Positions 30,972 to 41,652 of a DNA stretch of 64,000 nucleotides are shown piece by piece. The notes beneath the pieces were generated by a model, which was not told the DNA's origin, searched no databases, and saw nothing but the letters and a program-made list of their open reading frames with translations. How positions within the stretch are numbered: position 1 is the first letter of the stretch; each line of letters opens with the position of its first letter. Origin of the DNA: Isoetes taiwanensis (lineage: Eukaryota > Streptophyta > Lycopodiopsida > Isoetales > Isoetaceae); contig JAJEKV010000032.1 of NCBI GenBank assembly GCA_021234155.1, positions 2,634,783-2,698,782 of the forward strand, written 5' to 3'. The position numbers were made by a program, and so were the translations under genes.

Positions 30972-31869
30972 TTGAGAACAACGATAGGATTCCATATCCT
31001 ATCTATCACTTCTCGAGCCATTCTTGATAAATTTGAACCCCGCCGGCTCTCCTATACTATTGTTGAGCAACCCGACATGGTCATGATGCTCATTAAATTC
31101 TATCCTCCCGGCGGGAAGGCCATGGAGGAGGAAGATATCAAAGGCAGGCCGACCGCGGTCGTGGGTTTGGATGCAGAAGATGATCATCGGGGAGATTGAG
31201 CGGCGCATTACCGGCCCTGTGGAAGGGAGTACATGTGTATTTCTGGGACGCTTTGCCGCCATTGATGGCAGAGTATTATTGAGGTTCCCCATACGGCATG
31301 AGGGTTCCAACAGCTTTGAATGGGGAGAAATCCCCGATATCGCCTTAGACTATCGACCACCATTCGTGATAGATATGGGTCTCAAGGGCCACAACGGTAC
31401 CAAGTTGAACTTAAGACGTACCCGCGTTTCAGCCTTTTGCTCGATTCAAGAAGATCCGAGGAGAGCCCGAGGAACGGAGAAGCTCGAACAGAGGAGAGGG
31501 ACCGCAAGACCAGCGGACCAAAGAAGATGGAGGAGCATCCGGGAGTGGGCCGGGCCAATCCCCGACGATCAGACCGTTAAGCACCGGAGGAAGGGTCTAG
31601 CCCATAAGACCGGCAACAAGACAAAGAGAAACCGAAGACCGGCCGGGGCTTTTGGGAAGAAGACGAGCCCGACCGGAGGTAAGCAGCGGGTGGATAGCTC
31701 CCCGACCGCAAACCCGTTGGGGCTAAGACGGTGTCCGCAGATCAACGGGCTTTTGAGGAAATACCAGAAAAGCCCGGGCCTGAGAGGAAGCCTCACGTGT
31801 ACCGACCCGGTATCGCGGGCCTTTAAGCGGAAACCGCAGTTCCGTAAGTCTACACAGCCTTTACCTTAA
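30972..31869 (+). CDS. ORF0 of element B, unknown
   Basis: Two overlapping plus-strand frames, 30972-31199 and 31171-31869 (232 codons). The first has [13 protein letters not shown] and [10 protein letters not shown]; the second opens with [12 protein letters not shown] and [14 protein letters not shown], then becomes very basic and Arg/Lys-rich, possibly an RNA- or DNA-binding tail. Weak matches (IVEQ-M; AVVG) appear at the corresponding place in A's leader. No known domain recognised. An earlier open frame at 30432-30941 covers the foldback repeats and is likely chance. Whether ORF0 is truly translated is uncertain. Confidence 0.4.
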
Positions 31870-32286
31870 CTTTGAAGCTACCCTTCCAGAGGTTGGTACG
31901 AGATCGCGCACGCAATTCAAGACCGACCGGTTTCGGACCTTTGCAATTTTGGCGCTCCAAGAGGCTGCTGAAGCCTACTTGGTAGCACTTTTTGGGGACG
32001 CCAATCTTTGCGCGATCCACGCAAAGAGGGTCACCATAATGCCTAAGGATTTAGCCCTCGCCTGCAGGATTCGGGGGGAGCATCCTTAGCATATTTGCGG
32101 GGCTCCGCATTGTAAATATTTTCTTGTGATATTCAATAAAAACTTTTATTTTGTATTAAAAGTTTAATTATTTTAGGTTAAATATAAAATAAAATGCTGA
32201 CGTCAGCCTCAATAGAAAGGAGTTAAAAAGGGACTTTTAAAAGTTATTTCAAATGTTTCTCTTCCTTTCTCCTCCCTTCTAGCGCC
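31870..32286 (+). other. Spacer between ORF0 and ORFx in element B
   Basis: AT-rich, with a pyrimidine-rich stretch (CTTCCTTTCTCCTCCCTTCTAG, 32262-32281, cited in part) directly before the ORFx ATG; a similar pyrimidine tract precedes A's ORFx. It ends in AG, so a splice acceptor just before the start codon is possible. Confidence 0.4.
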
Positions 32287-33645
32287 ATGACTGCCGCCGA
32301 TCTTGTCGCCTGGTACCACGATGGGGAGCAATGGGATCCGCAAGTCCCTTTCGACCTGCTGCGACCTTTGCTATGCCAGCGCCTGGACCTCCTCGCCAAT
32401 ATGCAGCGGCATCCGGATTACGCCGGATTCCTCGACTTCTACATGGAGGAAATGCTTCCTCTATGTATTCCTTTTGGGGATCCTCCCCACCAGATCCGGA
32501 GGCGGAGGTAGTCCAGAGATGTTGGGCGGGGACACCCATGCTTATGATGTCCTGAAGGGGAAACTCCGATGGGGTAAACACTTGCCAGTGGTCCAACATC
32601 AGGGGCGGCAATATCTGGAAGTTACTTTCGCCCTAGCCATCCTCATGGACCAATACGTTGAGGATGAAACTTTGCTCAGAGAAAAAGGCAAATCGCCGGA
32701 GTCTTCCGAGGAGGGGAAGACGAGCACATAGGTATGGGCGACTTTGCCCGTTGGAAACGATTAAGCGGAGGAGTTGCCACTGGCCGTGAACAAGCTATAG
32801 GCTTGTCGGGATTAGATGGCCTCCCGGTTATCTATCACCAAGGGCAAGAGTACCTTCTCTTGGATGATATTATCTGGGCGTATCACATGGTGGCGGTTCG
32901 ACGCAGTTAGCGCAAAGACCATGTTTTACGAGCTTGCGGGTAACTATATGGATGATTTTATCGACTTCACTTCTACCGAGCTTCCTCGGAAGCGGCAAAT
33001 GCTCCAGTTCCGGCCAGAGACCATAGAGCCCGCGGAGACTCTATTACGCCGGGACTTCGCGTGATGCGGGGCCGGCCGCAGCCTTCACCGGATGCCTTCG
33101 GGCTATGGGACCTCACGCCCCAAACATCAATATGGTTGAGGTCCCCTCCGACTCAGATGATGAGGGAGAGGATTTATATCATAATCCCGCGATAAGAAGG
33201 AGGAGCAACGAGAACTTAGGGAGGAAGAAGTCCCCATGGACTTGGATAAGGAAGTGGCTACATCCGAGACCCCCGCAAGGGAAGGTCTTTGGGTAACCAC
33301 CTCACCCGTTTCTTTTTGTCGACCTTCCGACACGGGCAAGTCCTTTTCATAGCCCGAGATCGGGGGGCCGGCGAAGCTTCATGGTGGGCCCTCCGTGCTC
33401 TCTCTACACCGGCCGCCACAAGAAGCTTCCCTATCGATGACGTTTACTTATGTACTCCGGCGACGGGATCTTGCCCTGACGGCTTTGGGTCAGGATATTG
33501 CGCCTTGGATGAGCATGAAGCTCCTCACGGCAGCCCCATTGGCGTTGCCTATCCACCAGGAGGTTGCATCTCTGCGGTACGCTGTCACCAAGAGACCACA
33601 GGGGTAACTCTGGCTGCGACACCGACCGCCTCCACCACCTCCTAG
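32287..33645 (+). pseudogene. ORFx of element B, frameshifted counterpart of 4668-5944
   Basis: About 450 codons over at least five frame segments: 32287-32511, 32520-32731, 32733-32905, 32905-33064, 33105-33180 and 33340-33610. Blocks shared with A: HPDYAGF-DFY-EEMLP, GGDTHAYDVLKG, FARWKRL, YLLLDDIIWAY, GPHAPNIN, WALRALST, MSMKLL-AAPLA. Identity is patchy, but the blocks keep order and spacing. No catalytic motif is recognised. Because A and B are diverged, protein-level conservation of these blocks suggests past selection on the product. Confidence 0.75.
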
Positions 33646-33885
33646 GGCCACGGATGAAGAGGGAGGACCTAGCTCCTAGACTAATTGTGCTACGCATTTT
33701 TTTTTAATATATATATGCGTGTGATTATGAGATTTTGGATTGGCAAATGTTTTAGCTATATTGTAATATGGTGTACCTTATTTACTTATTAAATACAATA
33801 CTGTCTTGATAAGTATAAGTGAATTGTTTCCTTTTATGACGTCCTCTTCAAAGCATTAAAGTTTAGAATATAGTGGAATTACAAA

Positions 33886-34320
33886 ATGTTCTCTATTCAT
33901 TCCAACTATCTTGCAGAAGAGACCCTTTGGGAATATGAGGAGAGGATTACCGACATGGTTAGGAGGGATGATCCCGGACCCCCAGAGCAGGACTATGGCC
34001 AGAGATATGGTGAATATCCAGAGTGGGATGAAGGTTATGCGATCGAACCACCGCCACCAGGAGAACCCTATGATCCTGACAAAGGGCTGGAGATAGTTAA
34101 CATCCTTAGGGACAGAGCTTTCGAGGATCTGAAGATGACCCTGTGCCGTACCTGGGACTATTGGAATATGAGCAGGCACGAGGCTTTCGAGGACGCCAAC
34201 GACCACCTTTGGCAACTCTTCTATGCTCTGCGAAGGCTTTTCAATCTTCTCATTGTCAGCCCAACATGGGAATACCAACCAGTGATTGTCCAAGCCTGGG
34301 CACGCTATAAACTTCGTTAG
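33886..34320 (+). CDS. ORFy of element B, 144-codon unknown protein
   Basis: A complete open frame starting MFSIHSNYLAEETLWEYEERI and ending WARYKLR. It is acidic in the first half, with a PPPPGEPYDPDKGLE stretch, followed by WDYWNMSRHEAF then EDANDHLWQLFYALRRLF. The matching frame in A is 3845-4232. It is intact here although neighbouring ORFx and gag are broken. No transmembrane segment or zinc finger is seen. A structural or nucleic-acid-binding accessory role before gag is one guess, without direct evidence. Confidence 0.7.
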   Translation: MFSIHSNYLAEETLWEYEERITDMVRRDDPGPPEQDYGQRYGEYPEWDEGYAIEPPPPGEPYDPDKGLEIVNILRDRAFEDLKMTLCRTWDYWNMSRHEAFEDANDHLWQLFYALRRLFNLLIVSPTWEYQPVIVQAWARYKLR

Positions 34321-34615
34321 AGCTGCATGCGGGAGAGTACCCGCCACGCAATCCTATACCCTTCGCGACCCCTAGGCTTAGTCTCTTGGTTATGTTTTTC
34401 TTTGTTCTTTATTGCTGTGTCGCGAATAAAACTTTAAAACTTCCACTGTATCATACCTCCTTTTTGTACCAACCCATGTATCAATCAACTTGTTGTTGTA
34501 CTCAACTTGAATGAAATAAAATATTAATTTCTGTTTGTATATTATCTTATCGCTGTTAGCAAATGTTATCTCAAAGCAATTATACATTACTGTAAATCTG
34601 CTTATACTTCCATGA

Positions 34616-35926
34616 ATGCTCGCTATAGACGGTGCACGTAACGCCGCCTGGCAAACACCTTCCAACGCCAGTAGGCTGACACCTAAACAGGAATTGATGT
34701 TAATGAAAAGGCAACTCGGCGAATTACAGGCCTATGTATTGCATGCCAACCCACCGCAACAAACCCAGGAGGACGGACCGGAATTACCTCCGCGACCATT
34801 GAGTCCACCTGCACAACAGCCATCTCCCCCTGGAGCTAGCCCTGTACCTGTACCAAGGAGGACTCATGCTAAGCGTCACCGAAGTTCCTCTAAGGATAGC
34901 GCCACTTCCTCACACTCAACCACTTCGGTGTCTTCTGGGTCATCGCTATCAGTCAGTGACCATGCGAAGCGTAAGGATAAGGAATACCGTAAAACCGTTG
35001 ATACAGCCATAACTAGTATATGGAAGAACAGGAAGTTGGCTCAGTTTGATGGGAAATCCAGAGGCGGCTTGAATGCAGAATCCTGGTTGGACGAGATGAA
35101 GGAGTTTGGAAAATCCTATGGAATGACGGAGAAGGATACAGGAAAGGTTGCCACCACCAACCTTTACCGGAGCCGCGTTATTTGGTGGAAGGGTTATGCC
35201 AGAGCTAAGCACCGGACAGAGCAAAAAGTTCAAAAAGTTCGCTAAGGCTTTTAAATCAAGATTTACGTGCCTCGCGGCGCACAAATGCCAACAGATCCAG
35301 ACCTTTTACAGGTTAGAACAGAAGGGCATGTCCGTTCAGGCCTACACTGATGAATTCATGCGCTTGAGGTTGTATGTACCAGGAATGAATGAAAAGAGGG
35401 CGGTAGAGGGCTACATTGAAGGGTTGGCCCCATCCATTGAACGAATGGTCAAGGCCATAGACCCAAAATCAGTAGCAGAAGCGGAAGCTAAGGCATTAAG
35501 CCTCGAAGAGGACACGCCAAGGAACCGATCCGCGACCGCCCTTTTCGCAGCCACGGCCGTCCACACCTTACAAACCCCGTTCGCCAAGTCCGGGGCCCTC
35601 TCAGCAGAACTCTTACGGCCGCCAGGAGAAGAAAGTCGCCTTTAGCACGCCAGATAAGCAGAACAATGCCGGTAAGGAAGTTCGGAGCCTCTTACAGTCC
35701 ATTCCTAAAGAGGCCAGAGAACAGCTCCGTCGAGATAAGGCATGCTACAGGTGTATGAGGCCTGGACACTTCATGCAGAATTGTCCATATGTTACCCAGA
35801 CTGCCCAGCTGGCCATGGCCGACCTCGATTGGGACGATCTTGAGTCAACATTACCCACGGATGAGGAGGCTCCCGAATACATTCACGGTGCGTCTCATAT
35901 TCTTGCCACTATAGAACCGGCTTAAC
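34616..35926 (+). pseudogene. Gag of element B (frameshifted), with CCHC knuckle
   Basis: Three frames join to make a gag of about 430 residues: 34616-35245 (Pro/Ser-rich start, then SIWKNRKLAQFDGK and AESWLDEMKEF), 35148-35645 (KFAKAFKSRF, QAYTDEFMRL, GMNEKRAVEGYIEGL) and 35650-35926 (CYRCMRPGHFMQNC, a CX2CX4HX4C knuckle at 35743-35784). The capsid-like block with AF and F-LR is typical of Ty3/gypsy Gag. It packages element RNA into particles. Two frame changes interrupt it. Confidence 0.88.
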
Positions 35927-35934
35927 GCTGAAAG

Positions 35935-36355
35935 TCACCTACATATTTCTACAATAGGCCAAGTAGACAGTAAGCCTTTCATAATTTTGATGGATACGGG
36001 TAGCACGCATAATTTTGCTTCTCCTAGAATGGCCTGTATTGCGGCTTGAAACATTGAGATCCCGACCTAAGCCACCACGCGCTAGCGGTGGTAGGATCGT
36101 GACACACTCATGGCACGCGATTAACCTTAAAATGCGGTTGTCGCGTGCACCGGTTGCCTTGGGTGCCGACTTAATGGACATTGGCAAATATGATCTTATT
36201 GTTGTTATGGAGTTTTGGCATCTGCGAAGGCCAACATAGATCGCGAGAAACGAGAGGTTACCTTCAACGCCGCTAATGGAGCACGCGTGACAATAAAAGG
36301 TGATCCATTCCACTCTCCTATCCGGGCCTATGTCAATCACGCAGATTAGAAAAAG
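35935..36355 (+). pseudogene. Aspartic protease of element B
   Basis: MDTGSTHNFASPRMA (35990-36034) contains the active-site DTG. The C-terminal part, around 36170-36350, has LMDIGKYDLIVVMEF, A-ANIDREKREVTF and I-GDPF, as in A. Broken by frame changes near 36050 and 36210. Confidence 0.87.
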
Positions 36356-37350
36356 CTATAATGCAGAATGAACTCCTTTGCCTCATTACACTTGCCTCCA
36401 TTGAGTCCGACACTAAGCGTAAGCAAGTAATAGACACCTTGCCACAAGACATTGCCACCCTTCTTCGAGAATTTAGCGATCTTTTTCCGGATGAGATCCG
36501 TAAGCTTCCTCCTTCGAGGGGTAGAATGTGAGATAGCTCTAGAACTGTGTACTAAGCCTACCAAAGCAAGGCCCGTGCATCAATGAGTCCTCCGAGTTGG
36601 CAGAGCTTAAGAAACAACTTCAAGAGTTACTAAACCTAGGTTTTATTCGCCTTAGTGTTTCACCATTTGGCGCCTCCTATTTTTTTGTCAAAAGAAAGAT
36701 GGCTCCTTAAGGATGTGTATTGATTATAGGCAAACTCAATAAGCATACCATCAAGAATCGCTATGCTTTGCCTAGGGTATGAGATGATCTCATGGACCAG
36801 TTACAAGGAGCCAAATATTTCTCAAAGATTGATTTACGCCGGGTACCATCAAATAAGGATAAAGGAGGAAGACGTTCATAAGTCCGCTGCCAGACGTGAT
36901 ATGGGCATTATGAGTTCACCATCATGCCTTTTGGGTTAACCAATGCCCCCAATAACGCTCATGCGGTTGATGAATGACATCTTCCGCCAATACTTAGATG
37001 ACTTTGTTGTTATTTTCTTTGTGACATTCTCATCTATAGTAAAACCTTGCGGCAACATGAAAAACATCTTCGTTTGGCTTTGCGTAGTCGAGAAGGCCAT
37101 CGGCTCTTCGCCAAGTTCTCCAAATGCAAGTTTGCCACTCCCAAGGTCGATTATTTGGGGCATATTATTTCAGCAGAGGGAATTGCTACCGATCCAGCCA
37201 AGATTGAAGCAGTAAAGGATTGGCCTATTCCAGATAATGTTTCAGAAGTCCGGAGTTTCTTGGGACTCGCAGGATATTATCGGAAATTTGTTAAGGATTT
37301 TGCAACAATTGCCGCACCTCTTACTAATCTCACAAAGCATGAGAAAGTGA
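36356..37350 (+). pseudogene. Reverse transcriptase of element B, catalytic motif frameshifted
   Basis: Blocks in order: [16 protein letters not shown] (about 36600), then [15 protein letters not shown] and KNRYALP (broken, 36700-36780), YFSKIDL(R)-GYHQIR (about 36810-36850), then FGLTNAP (about 36930), then YLDDFVVIFF at 36990-37020. The catalytic DD that follows in A is lost because one base is missing near 37021, which shifts the frame out of FFDDILIY. Later KCKFATPKVDYLGHII and YRKFVKDFATIAAPLTNLTK (37100-37345) are intact. This copy could not make active enzyme from this sequence. Confidence 0.9.
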
Positions 37351-37995
37351 AGGATTGATGGAACATTGGAAAGCAAAAGTCCAAAGTCGGCTTTCGAAAG
37401 CTCAAGGATGCTTTAACATCCAAGACCAGGTCCTCACTTTGCCTGATCCTGAAAAGGATAAATCGGTGGCCACTGATGCTAGTAAGATAGCTACCGGGGG
37501 AGTGTTAATGCAGGAGGGGAGAGTTGTTGCCTACGATTCAAAGAAGATGAATGACGCAGAAACGGCGATACCCTACCCATGATCAAGAGTTCGGGCAGCT
37601 TGTCCCGCCTCAGATTTGGAGACACTACCTTCGGTAGAAGATTTCAGCTAGATACGGATCATCGAGTCTCCGCCATCTATCCACCCACCAAATCTCAATC
37701 TCCGCCAGAGAAGATGGATGGAATTCCTCGAGGAATATGACTTTGAGATTGTATACAAGCGGGGAAGCACAATGTGGTTGCGGATGCTTTATCACGTCAT
37801 CCTTTGATAACCCGAACCCATTGTAACGCCATTTCCACACTCACCAGCGAGTTTGGGAAACAGATAGAACAAACCCTGGCCATAGATCCCGAATTTTGTG
37901 ATGTTTGGGGGAGTCTGAGTAAAGAAGCACGTACAGATAAATAACGTGAAGCTTTCCATTCATATAAGAGAGAGGGCAGCTTATTATATCATAAG
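37351..37995 (+). pseudogene. RNase H of element B
   Basis: 37355-37582 contains VATDASKIATGGVLMQEG then VVAYDSKKMNDAE. Further on, about 37600-37810, are YRFGRRFQLDTDHR-like, NLRRWMEFLEEYDFEI and NVVADALSR remnants in changing frames. RNase H removes RNA from RNA-DNA hybrids during reverse transcription. Confidence 0.87.
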
Positions 37996-38880
37996 GATAA
38001 GTTGTGTGTTCCGAGACTTGTGGGTGCGCAAGCTAATTCTCCATGACACACACAACACAACCCTATAGCCGGGACATGCGGGTTTTATGAAAACTTACTT
38101 TAAGATCCGCTCCAGCTATTTTTGGCCTTCGATGAAGAAGGATATTGCTAGGTACATCACGCAGTGTCAGGTATGTCAACAAACCAAGGCTGAGCAATTA
38201 AGAGTTCCAGGGGAGTTACAACCTTTGGATGTGCCCAACGCCAAGTGGGAAGTGATAATCATGGATTTCATTGTGGCCCTTCCACGCACTCTCCGTGGAT
38301 ATGATGCATTAATGGTAGTGGTCGACAAATTGTCAAAGATGGCTCACTTCCCCGCCATGTCGAACCACCGGACACCGCCTCGACAATCGCATTGCTATTT
38401 GCAAAAGAGATTTTCGGGTTGCACCGGGATGCCAAGAGTAATTGTATCGCATTGCAGACCCTAAATTTGTAAGTGCATTCTCGAAAGACTTCTTCGCCAC
38501 CATCCGCACCAAGCTTGTTATGAGTACGTACTTTACCATCCTCGCATTGGATGGTCGATTTAACGTGTCAATCGTGATTATCGAAGATATGCTACTAAGC
38601 TATGTAGGGAGTAAACAATCACAAAGGGCGGATTATATTTATCCGGTAGAGTTCGCCATAACAAGACAAAAGCGTGAGTCTTCCAAGATGTCTCCCTTCA
38701 TGATAAATTATGGCTATCAATGTCTTACTCGCACACATGGCATAACCCCGCTTTCTAAAGTGGAGGTCTCTCAACAACTCCTTTTAGAAATGTGCCTTGG
38801 TGGAGGAAGTTCGTGGTTACTTATTACGGCAAATAGTGTCGAAGAGTCTAGCGGATAAGCACCGAACCCCCACGAAGTCT
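37996..38880 (+). pseudogene. Integrase of element B
   Basis: The open segment 38087-38464 has YFWPSMKKDIARYITQCQVC (the CxxC of the HHCC zinc finger), then TKAEQLRVPGELQPL, then IMDFIVALPRT with the first core Asp, and DALMVVVDKLSKMAHF. The second Asp region appears as ADPKFVSAF near 38455-38480 after a shift, and the Glu region as QSQRADYIYPVEFAI with KMSPFMINYGYQ at 38600-38730. It carries at least two frame changes. Confidence 0.9.
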
Positions 38881-39033
38881 TTTTAGGTAGGCTTAACCGG
38901 GCTTTGGCTTAAGATCAAAGTAAAACAAGCCAAGCTTAAAATTGGTAATTGTAGGAAGTTGGCACCCGTGATACCGGGCCGCTCAAGATTATCAACTGGG
39001 AGAACAGCATATCGCTAGACTTGCCGCCCCGGC

Positions 39034-39360
39034 TTGAAGATCCACAAGGTCTTTCACGTGAGTCTCGAAACAACACACCCTCGATCCGAGGAGGTTTTGG
39101 ATACCCCAACCCTCCTAGAAATGATCAAGAGCAAATTTGGAAATAGTGCCCAAGCTCTTCTTGATCGAGCTTACAAACGTACCGTAAGGACTCAAATGTT
39201 GCAATACTTGGTCAAGTGGAAGCACTTACCGGTTGAAGATGCTACTTGGGTGATGAAGATAGACCTTGAGAAGCACTATCCGGACTTCATGCGGGAATCT
39301 CGGGTCGCACCATCAACGATGCTATCAACCCCGCTTCCTACGGTAAGCTTGAAGGCTTGA
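39034..39360 (+). CDS. C-terminal chromodomain of element B integrase
   Basis: This 108-codon open segment starts KIHKVFHVSLE, the conserved end of gypsy integrases, then has RTVRTQMLQYLVKWKHLPVEDATWVMK and LEKHYPDF, which is the chromodomain core (YLVKW--LP-E-ATW). Chromodomains direct chromovirus integration toward methylated-histone chromatin. One aromatic-cage position appears retained (Tyr/Trp), but a full cage check needs alignment. A stop follows at 39360. Confidence 0.88.
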   Translation: MKIHKVFHVSLETTHPRSEEVLDTPTLLEMIKSKFGNSAQALLDRAYKRTVRTQMLQYLVKWKHLPVEDATWVMKIDLEKHYPDFMRESRVAPSTMLSTPLPTVSLKA

Positions 39361-40008
39361 TTTGTCGAGAATCATGTTCTAGAGGGTAGATACATCGTGA
39401 TCTTATAATAATAACCGATGATGAGATCACCTTTGGTGTTCTCTAGGACGTGGTGTATTGTTGATGTTGACATGACCCGCATTGCTTGGAAACCATCTAG
39501 TGGATAGATCTGCGTTCATTTTCGGCTATATACGGGAACTAAACCATTCCTTATGCCGCAATGAATTGCAAGCCATAGACATGATAGGTTCCCTTCTAGA
39601 TAGATTTTCTTTTATTTATAGGGGGTGGTCCCTTCAACCACAATCTAATTATATTATTGATATACGGGTATATTGACATGTGCAGGCCAGTGAGCAGATC
39701 GTCACCTGCCATGTATAGAGGGTTGCTGATGACCCAACCTTTCTCGTATTGGTTTTCTCTACATGTGTGACTTTTGTCGTCCATGATGTTTTAAATCGGA
39801 CTTTGGTCCTAAACTTTCTTTGATGATAACTTTGTGTAAGGCACTTTGGTGCTTGCACCTTGATATTTTCAACTTCAATGTATTACTGTCCGAAATGCTA
39901 TAATTCCAACGTATTAATGTTATATTCTTAACTTTATTTTCTAATTGAGTTCTTTAAGTATATGTATCCGATTAACTAACCCCAATGCTGAGGACAGCAT
40001 TATTTTTT
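39361..40008 (+). other. 3' untranslated region of element B
   Basis: AT-rich, no ORF of note; ends in the polypurine tract. About 650 bases between the chromodomain stop and the LTR. Confidence 0.6.
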
Positions 40009-40021
40009 AAGGAGGGGAGAA
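40009..40021 (+). other. Polypurine tract of element B
   Basis: AAGGAGGGGAGAA directly before the 3' LTR; it primes plus-strand DNA synthesis. Confidence 0.92.
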
Positions 40022-41652
40022 TGTGACGTTCCACGTATTTATACGGTCTACGTCACGTATTTATACGGGACACGTACAAATACACACACGCCCCCCCCAA
40101 AGGTACGCCAACATGGGATACGTCAACTTAATTGTAGCCTAGGGGGTTACTTTAAAAGGTATTAAATTAGCTATGCTAATTTAATATTAGGAAATTAAGG
40201 ACTAAATAGGATTAGTTAGGCTAATTACTGTTTTGGAAAGGCGCCACCTGCCCCAATCGATTGGGGAGCATGGGGATTTCCAAGTTAGGCTGTCAACCTG
40301 GTCCCTATCGTTGTGTTGACTCCCTCACTTCGGCCAAAGAAGGAGCAGGAGCTGAGCGCCATCATACACCTACCAGAGCGCCACCATACCAAGTCGAACC
40401 TGTGAAGCAAAAGCTGAACCCTCAACTCCCGTGAGATGGAAGCCCCATGGTAACCAGTCCAAATGTAACTCGTGTGGGTGGCTAGGATAGCCGTGAATTC
40501 TAGATAACGGCCCTATTGGGCCTTGGTTGTGTTTGTCTCTCTGTTCTCTTTGTGTTTCAATCATAGGAACTAACCCTTGATTGTAAAAGTAAGTTCTCTT
40601 TATATTTGATTCTGGTTCTTGCTCGGATGTGATGGATCGTTAGTCTTTTGTCTAGTTTACTCAAAATGAGGGGATTAGGGGGGTAGAGACCTCTCAACCA
40701 TGTATTGTAGTATGCCCTAGATAGCTCAGAGTCCCATTAATTGCGGCTCGGCACAAGAGCCCACCGGTCCTAGATGCTATGGTCCGGGCTTAGCACCGCA
40801 CAAGGAACACGCTGGTGAAGTGGGGTGGGGTCTTGCACCTAACATAAAAGGCTCCCCGAGACTCCTACAAATGAGCTAGGGCCCGATAGCCTGGCCACGA
40901 GAGGACCGAAAGTATGGGTCCGACACTCCCCTGGTGTAGAGGTGTGACCCGCATGGGGCACCTTGCACTTTGAGTAGATTTAGGGTGAGTAAGTCTGCAC
41001 GGGATGCGGGGTCGCAGCGACGCATTATTCTCTAGCTCACCCATGGAACCACCGTGGATTCTCCGAAGGGGACGCTCGACCGCCTTCATCGGACCGGGCT
41101 TCATGAACCCCCGAGTAGGCTCGCCAGGTGATGCCTCGAGCCCGCTTTTCTCAGGAAGGCTATAGCTTAAGCCATAGCATGAATTGACCCATCCGCAGTG
41201 TGCAATGTGAGGGGCGGATGGAGTGGACAACCCTAGCCGATGTTCTATGCCGCCTAACGCCATGCCAAGACTCCTGCCTCACGATCTCTTGAGGCCCGCG
41301 GTGGCGGACCGATCCACACCGGAGTCCGAGCGGGGGTAGAACCCGGGGTTTGGGCGCTTAGGTTTAGATGCATATTCTATGCCGTTGGTATTTGACGGAT
41401 GCGCCACCCTTCGTGGTGGTTATTTATATATATTTGTGTTGTGTGCTAACCCTTGTATTCATGCTTCCGCGAATTTAGGAGTCCCATTGAAGGCGCGTGG
41501 GTTAATGACCCCTTTCAGGTCCTTCTTTCGGGCATCATTTCATAGATGGCCTCAAATAGACGGAGGGCCCCGCCATGGTGAGATGGTCGCCATGGGAGGG
41601 GAAAGTCCCCGTATGTATACGGCCGAGGTCGTGATATATTCGTGGAGCCACA
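40022..41652 (+). repeat. 3' LTR of element B
   Basis: 1631 bases, starting TGTGACG; the end is decayed to GAGCCACA. It carries the same ACGT-rich start, TATA-like region (about 41421) and palindrome as the 5' LTR. The 3' LTR would also supply the polyadenylation signal. Confidence 0.93.

Larger units (their letters stand above)
28421..41652 (+). mobile_element. Full-length Ty3/gypsy chromovirus element B (13.2 kb) with extra upstream ORFs
   Basis: Structure seen: 5' LTR, iMet primer site, leader with twin foldback repeats, ORF0, ORFx, ORFy, gag with CCHC knuckle, protease DTG, reverse transcriptase, RNase H, integrase, chromodomain, polypurine tract, 3' LTR. Integrase follows RNase H, the Ty3/gypsy order, and a C-terminal chromodomain defines chromoviruses, which are thought to target heterochromatin. 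Coding regions have many frameshifts, so this copy looks non-autonomous unless the indels are sequence errors. The internal region before gag (about 4.5 kb) is unusually long for a chromovirus. Flanks GCTTT and GCCTT are only an approximate 5-base duplication. Confidence 0.95.
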
